Positions 14,542 through 15,618 of a DNA stretch of 15,618 bases are shown piece after piece (within the stretch, counting starts at the first letter, position 1; every line of letters begins with the position of its first letter). The position numbers were made by a program, and so were the translations under genes. Origin of the DNA: Candidatus Hydrogenedentota bacterium (GTDB lineage: Bacteria; Hydrogenedentota; Hydrogenedentia; Hydrogenedentales; SLHB01). The notes below the pieces were generated by a model. That model had not been told where the DNA came from, made no database searches, and was given only the letters and a program-made list of their open reading frames with translations. The stretch lies in NCBI GenBank assembly GCA_022706165.1, contig JAKJDA010000025.1, forward strand, positions 1-15,618, in the 5' to 3' direction.

Positions 14542-15555
14542 ATGCGTTTACGCGTCGCTGTCGTGGGGCTGGGGGGCATTGGAAACCTGCACGCCCAGTG
14601 CTACACGAACCATCCGAACAGTCACGTCGTCGCGGTCTGCGACATCATTCCGGAACGTGCCGATCGCGCCGCGCAAGCGTACGGGTGTCCGGCGTTCTAC
14701 AGCGTGAAGGACCTGCTGAAGAGCGGCATCAAGATTGACTGCGCCAGCATGTGCACGGCGGGCAAAGAGAACGGCGGCGACCATTACACGCCGACGATGG
14801 AGCTGTTGCGGGCGGGGATACCGGTGTTGGGCGAAAAGCCGATCTCGAACGAGGTCGCAAAAGCCAAGGAAATGGTCGCGCTTGCCAAGAGGAAGAAGCT
14901 GCGGTACGGCATCAACCTGAACCATCGGTTCACCCCGGCGGCCCGGAAAGCCAAAGACTGGATCGAACAGGGGCGCCTCGGGCGTCTGCACATGATCAAC
15001 ATGCGCATGTGGATCAACAACCCCAACGAAACCGCGCCGCATTTCCACATCCGCGCGTTGCACCCGCACTCGATCGACGTGATGCGCTATTTCTGCGGCG
15101 ACGTGACGCACGTGCATGCCTTCTTCTCGCACGGGCAGACCCCGGACGGCAAGGCGCGCAAGTGCTGGTCGAACCTCCAAGTCAACATGATGTTCAAGAA
15201 CGGCGTCCTCGGGCACCTGTGCGGCAGCTACGACGCGGGCGGCGGGTTTGGCTTGGAATCGTGCGAGGTGACGGGGAGTCTCGGGCGTTTCGTGCTGCTC
15301 GACGCCTGCGAACATCTCACGTTCACCCGGCGCGATTCGCCGGAATCGGAATCCCATCACTTTCTCGGCGGCATGACGGGCTTCGGCGAAACGTTTCCCA
15401 GCCGCATCGGAGCATGGATCGATCAGAACCTCAAGAAGGCCGCGCCCGCGCAAATCGATGGATCCGGCGAAGAGGCCCTGCGCGCGCAAATGATCATCGA
15501 GGCCGCGATCGCGTCGTGGGAAACCAAGAGCGTCGTGGAAGTGAAATACAAATAA
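14542..15555 (+). CDS. Gfo/Idh/MocA family NAD(P)-dependent oxidoreductase
   Basis: A 337-residue sugar or cyclitol dehydrogenase-type protein. ATG 14542 is chosen because AAGGAG (14529-14534) is seven bases upstream; an ATG at 14488 would add 18 unlike residues. The N-terminal Rossmann fold has VAVVGLGGIGNLHAQC (about 5-20), with AVCDIIPERAD ending the second strand. The family motif GEKPIS has Lys99 as the expected catalytic lysine. The C-terminal alpha/beta domain has the catalytic segment HPHSIDVMRYF (about 174-184) with the His176-x-x-Asp179 pair, and GSLGRFVLLD late in the sheet. No signal peptide is seen, so it is cytoplasmic. Its substrate is not identifiable. It is 19 bp upstream of a sugar-phosphate isomerase/epimerase-like gene; such pairs commonly act in inositol or sugar catabolism. 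Confidence 0.93.
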   Translation: MRLRVAVVGLGGIGNLHAQCYTNHPNSHVVAVCDIIPERADRAAQAYGCPAFYSVKDLLKSGIKIDCASMCTAGKENGGDHYTPTMELLRAGIPVLGEKPISNEVAKAKEMVALAKRKKLRYGINLNHRFTPAARKAKDWIEQGRLGRLHMINMRMWINNPNETAPHFHIRALHPHSIDVMRYFCGDVTHVHAFFSHGQTPDGKARKCWSNLQVNMMFKNGVLGHLCGSYDAGGGFGLESCEVTGSLGRFVLLDACEHLTFTRRDSPESESHHFLGGMTGFGETFPSRIGAWIDQNLKKAAPAQIDGSGEEALRAQMIIEAAIASWETKSVVEVKYK

Positions 15556-15574
15556 CGGTCATCGAGGGGGAAAC

Positions 15575-15618
15575 ATGATTCAACTCGGCGTGAACACGGT
15601 TCTTTTCGGAAACCAGGA
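15575..15618 (+). CDS. Probable sugar-phosphate isomerase/epimerase (5' end only)
   Basis: Only the first 14 codons are in the window: MIQLGVNTVLFGNQ, after a GAGGGGGA ribosome binding site (about 15564-15571). The opening, a short polar start followed by LGVNTVLF, is typical of the first beta strand of xylose isomerase-like TIM barrels (sugar-phosphate isomerases/epimerases), which often follow Gfo/Idh/MocA dehydrogenases. The 19-bp spacing to the preceding stop suggests one operon. The call rests on very little sequence. Confidence 0.6.
   Translation, partial: MIQLGVNTVLFGNQ

Noticed and set aside
14548..15489. Minus-strand 313-codon frame opposite the oxidoreductase
   Set aside because: Shadow of the Gfo/Idh/MocA gene, with no ribosome binding site or recognisable domain.
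1..15618. CRISPR array, tRNA, rRNA, insertion sequence or transposase
   Set aside because: No regularly spaced repeats, cloverleaf-like sequence, rRNA-like segment or transposase motif was seen on either strand by reading; no dedicated search could be run.

Overview
The window looks like a Gram-negative bacterial chromosome. A tripartite RND efflux system with a TolC-type outer membrane factor implies two membranes. A sigma-54 enhancer-binding regulator, a smg-topA pair, and a Gfo/Idh/MocA dehydrogenase followed by a sugar-phosphate isomerase/epimerase-like gene would fit a deltaproteobacterial, PVC-group or Hydrogenedentes-like lineage. That placement is inference; nothing here is lineage-specific, and I see no rRNA or tRNA.

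Left part (1-9670), accessory-looking. A GAF-AAA+ sigma-54 regulator runs off the left edge on the minus strand. Across a 193-bp divergent region lies a long plus-strand gene run: a thioredoxin-fold protein lacking its first redox cysteine, a periplasmic adaptor, an RND pump, a STAS-domain protein, a TolC-like outer membrane factor, a broken second STAS copy, and a membrane-anchored HD-GYP protein. The first three genes overlap at their ends and are clearly co-translated. The divergent region holds a -24/-12 type promoter candidate pointing at the thioredoxin-like gene, several palindromes in enhancer or operator positions, and a sigma-70-like promoter that would give the regulator a leaderless mRNA. 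The simple reading is that the sigma-54 regulator, which has a four-cysteine cluster typical of Fe-S ligation near its N-terminus, switches on an efflux operon that also carries signalling genes (STAS, HD-GYP).

Junction (about 9620-9790). Directly after the HD-GYP gene is a 3'-terminal coding remnant of about 53 codons with strongly GC-rich third positions and no start. It resembles the codon style of the genes to its right, not those to its left. This may mark the edge of an insertion or deletion.

Right part (9790-15618), housekeeping-like and more GC-rich. An aspartate aminotransferase converges on DNA topoisomerase I (topA) across a perfect 12-bp hairpin terminator. smg (DUF494) lies upstream of topA on the same strand, with a near-consensus sigma-70 promoter. 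Divergent from smg is a Gfo/Idh/MocA oxidoreductase, followed by the first 14 codons of a probable sugar-phosphate isomerase/epimerase.
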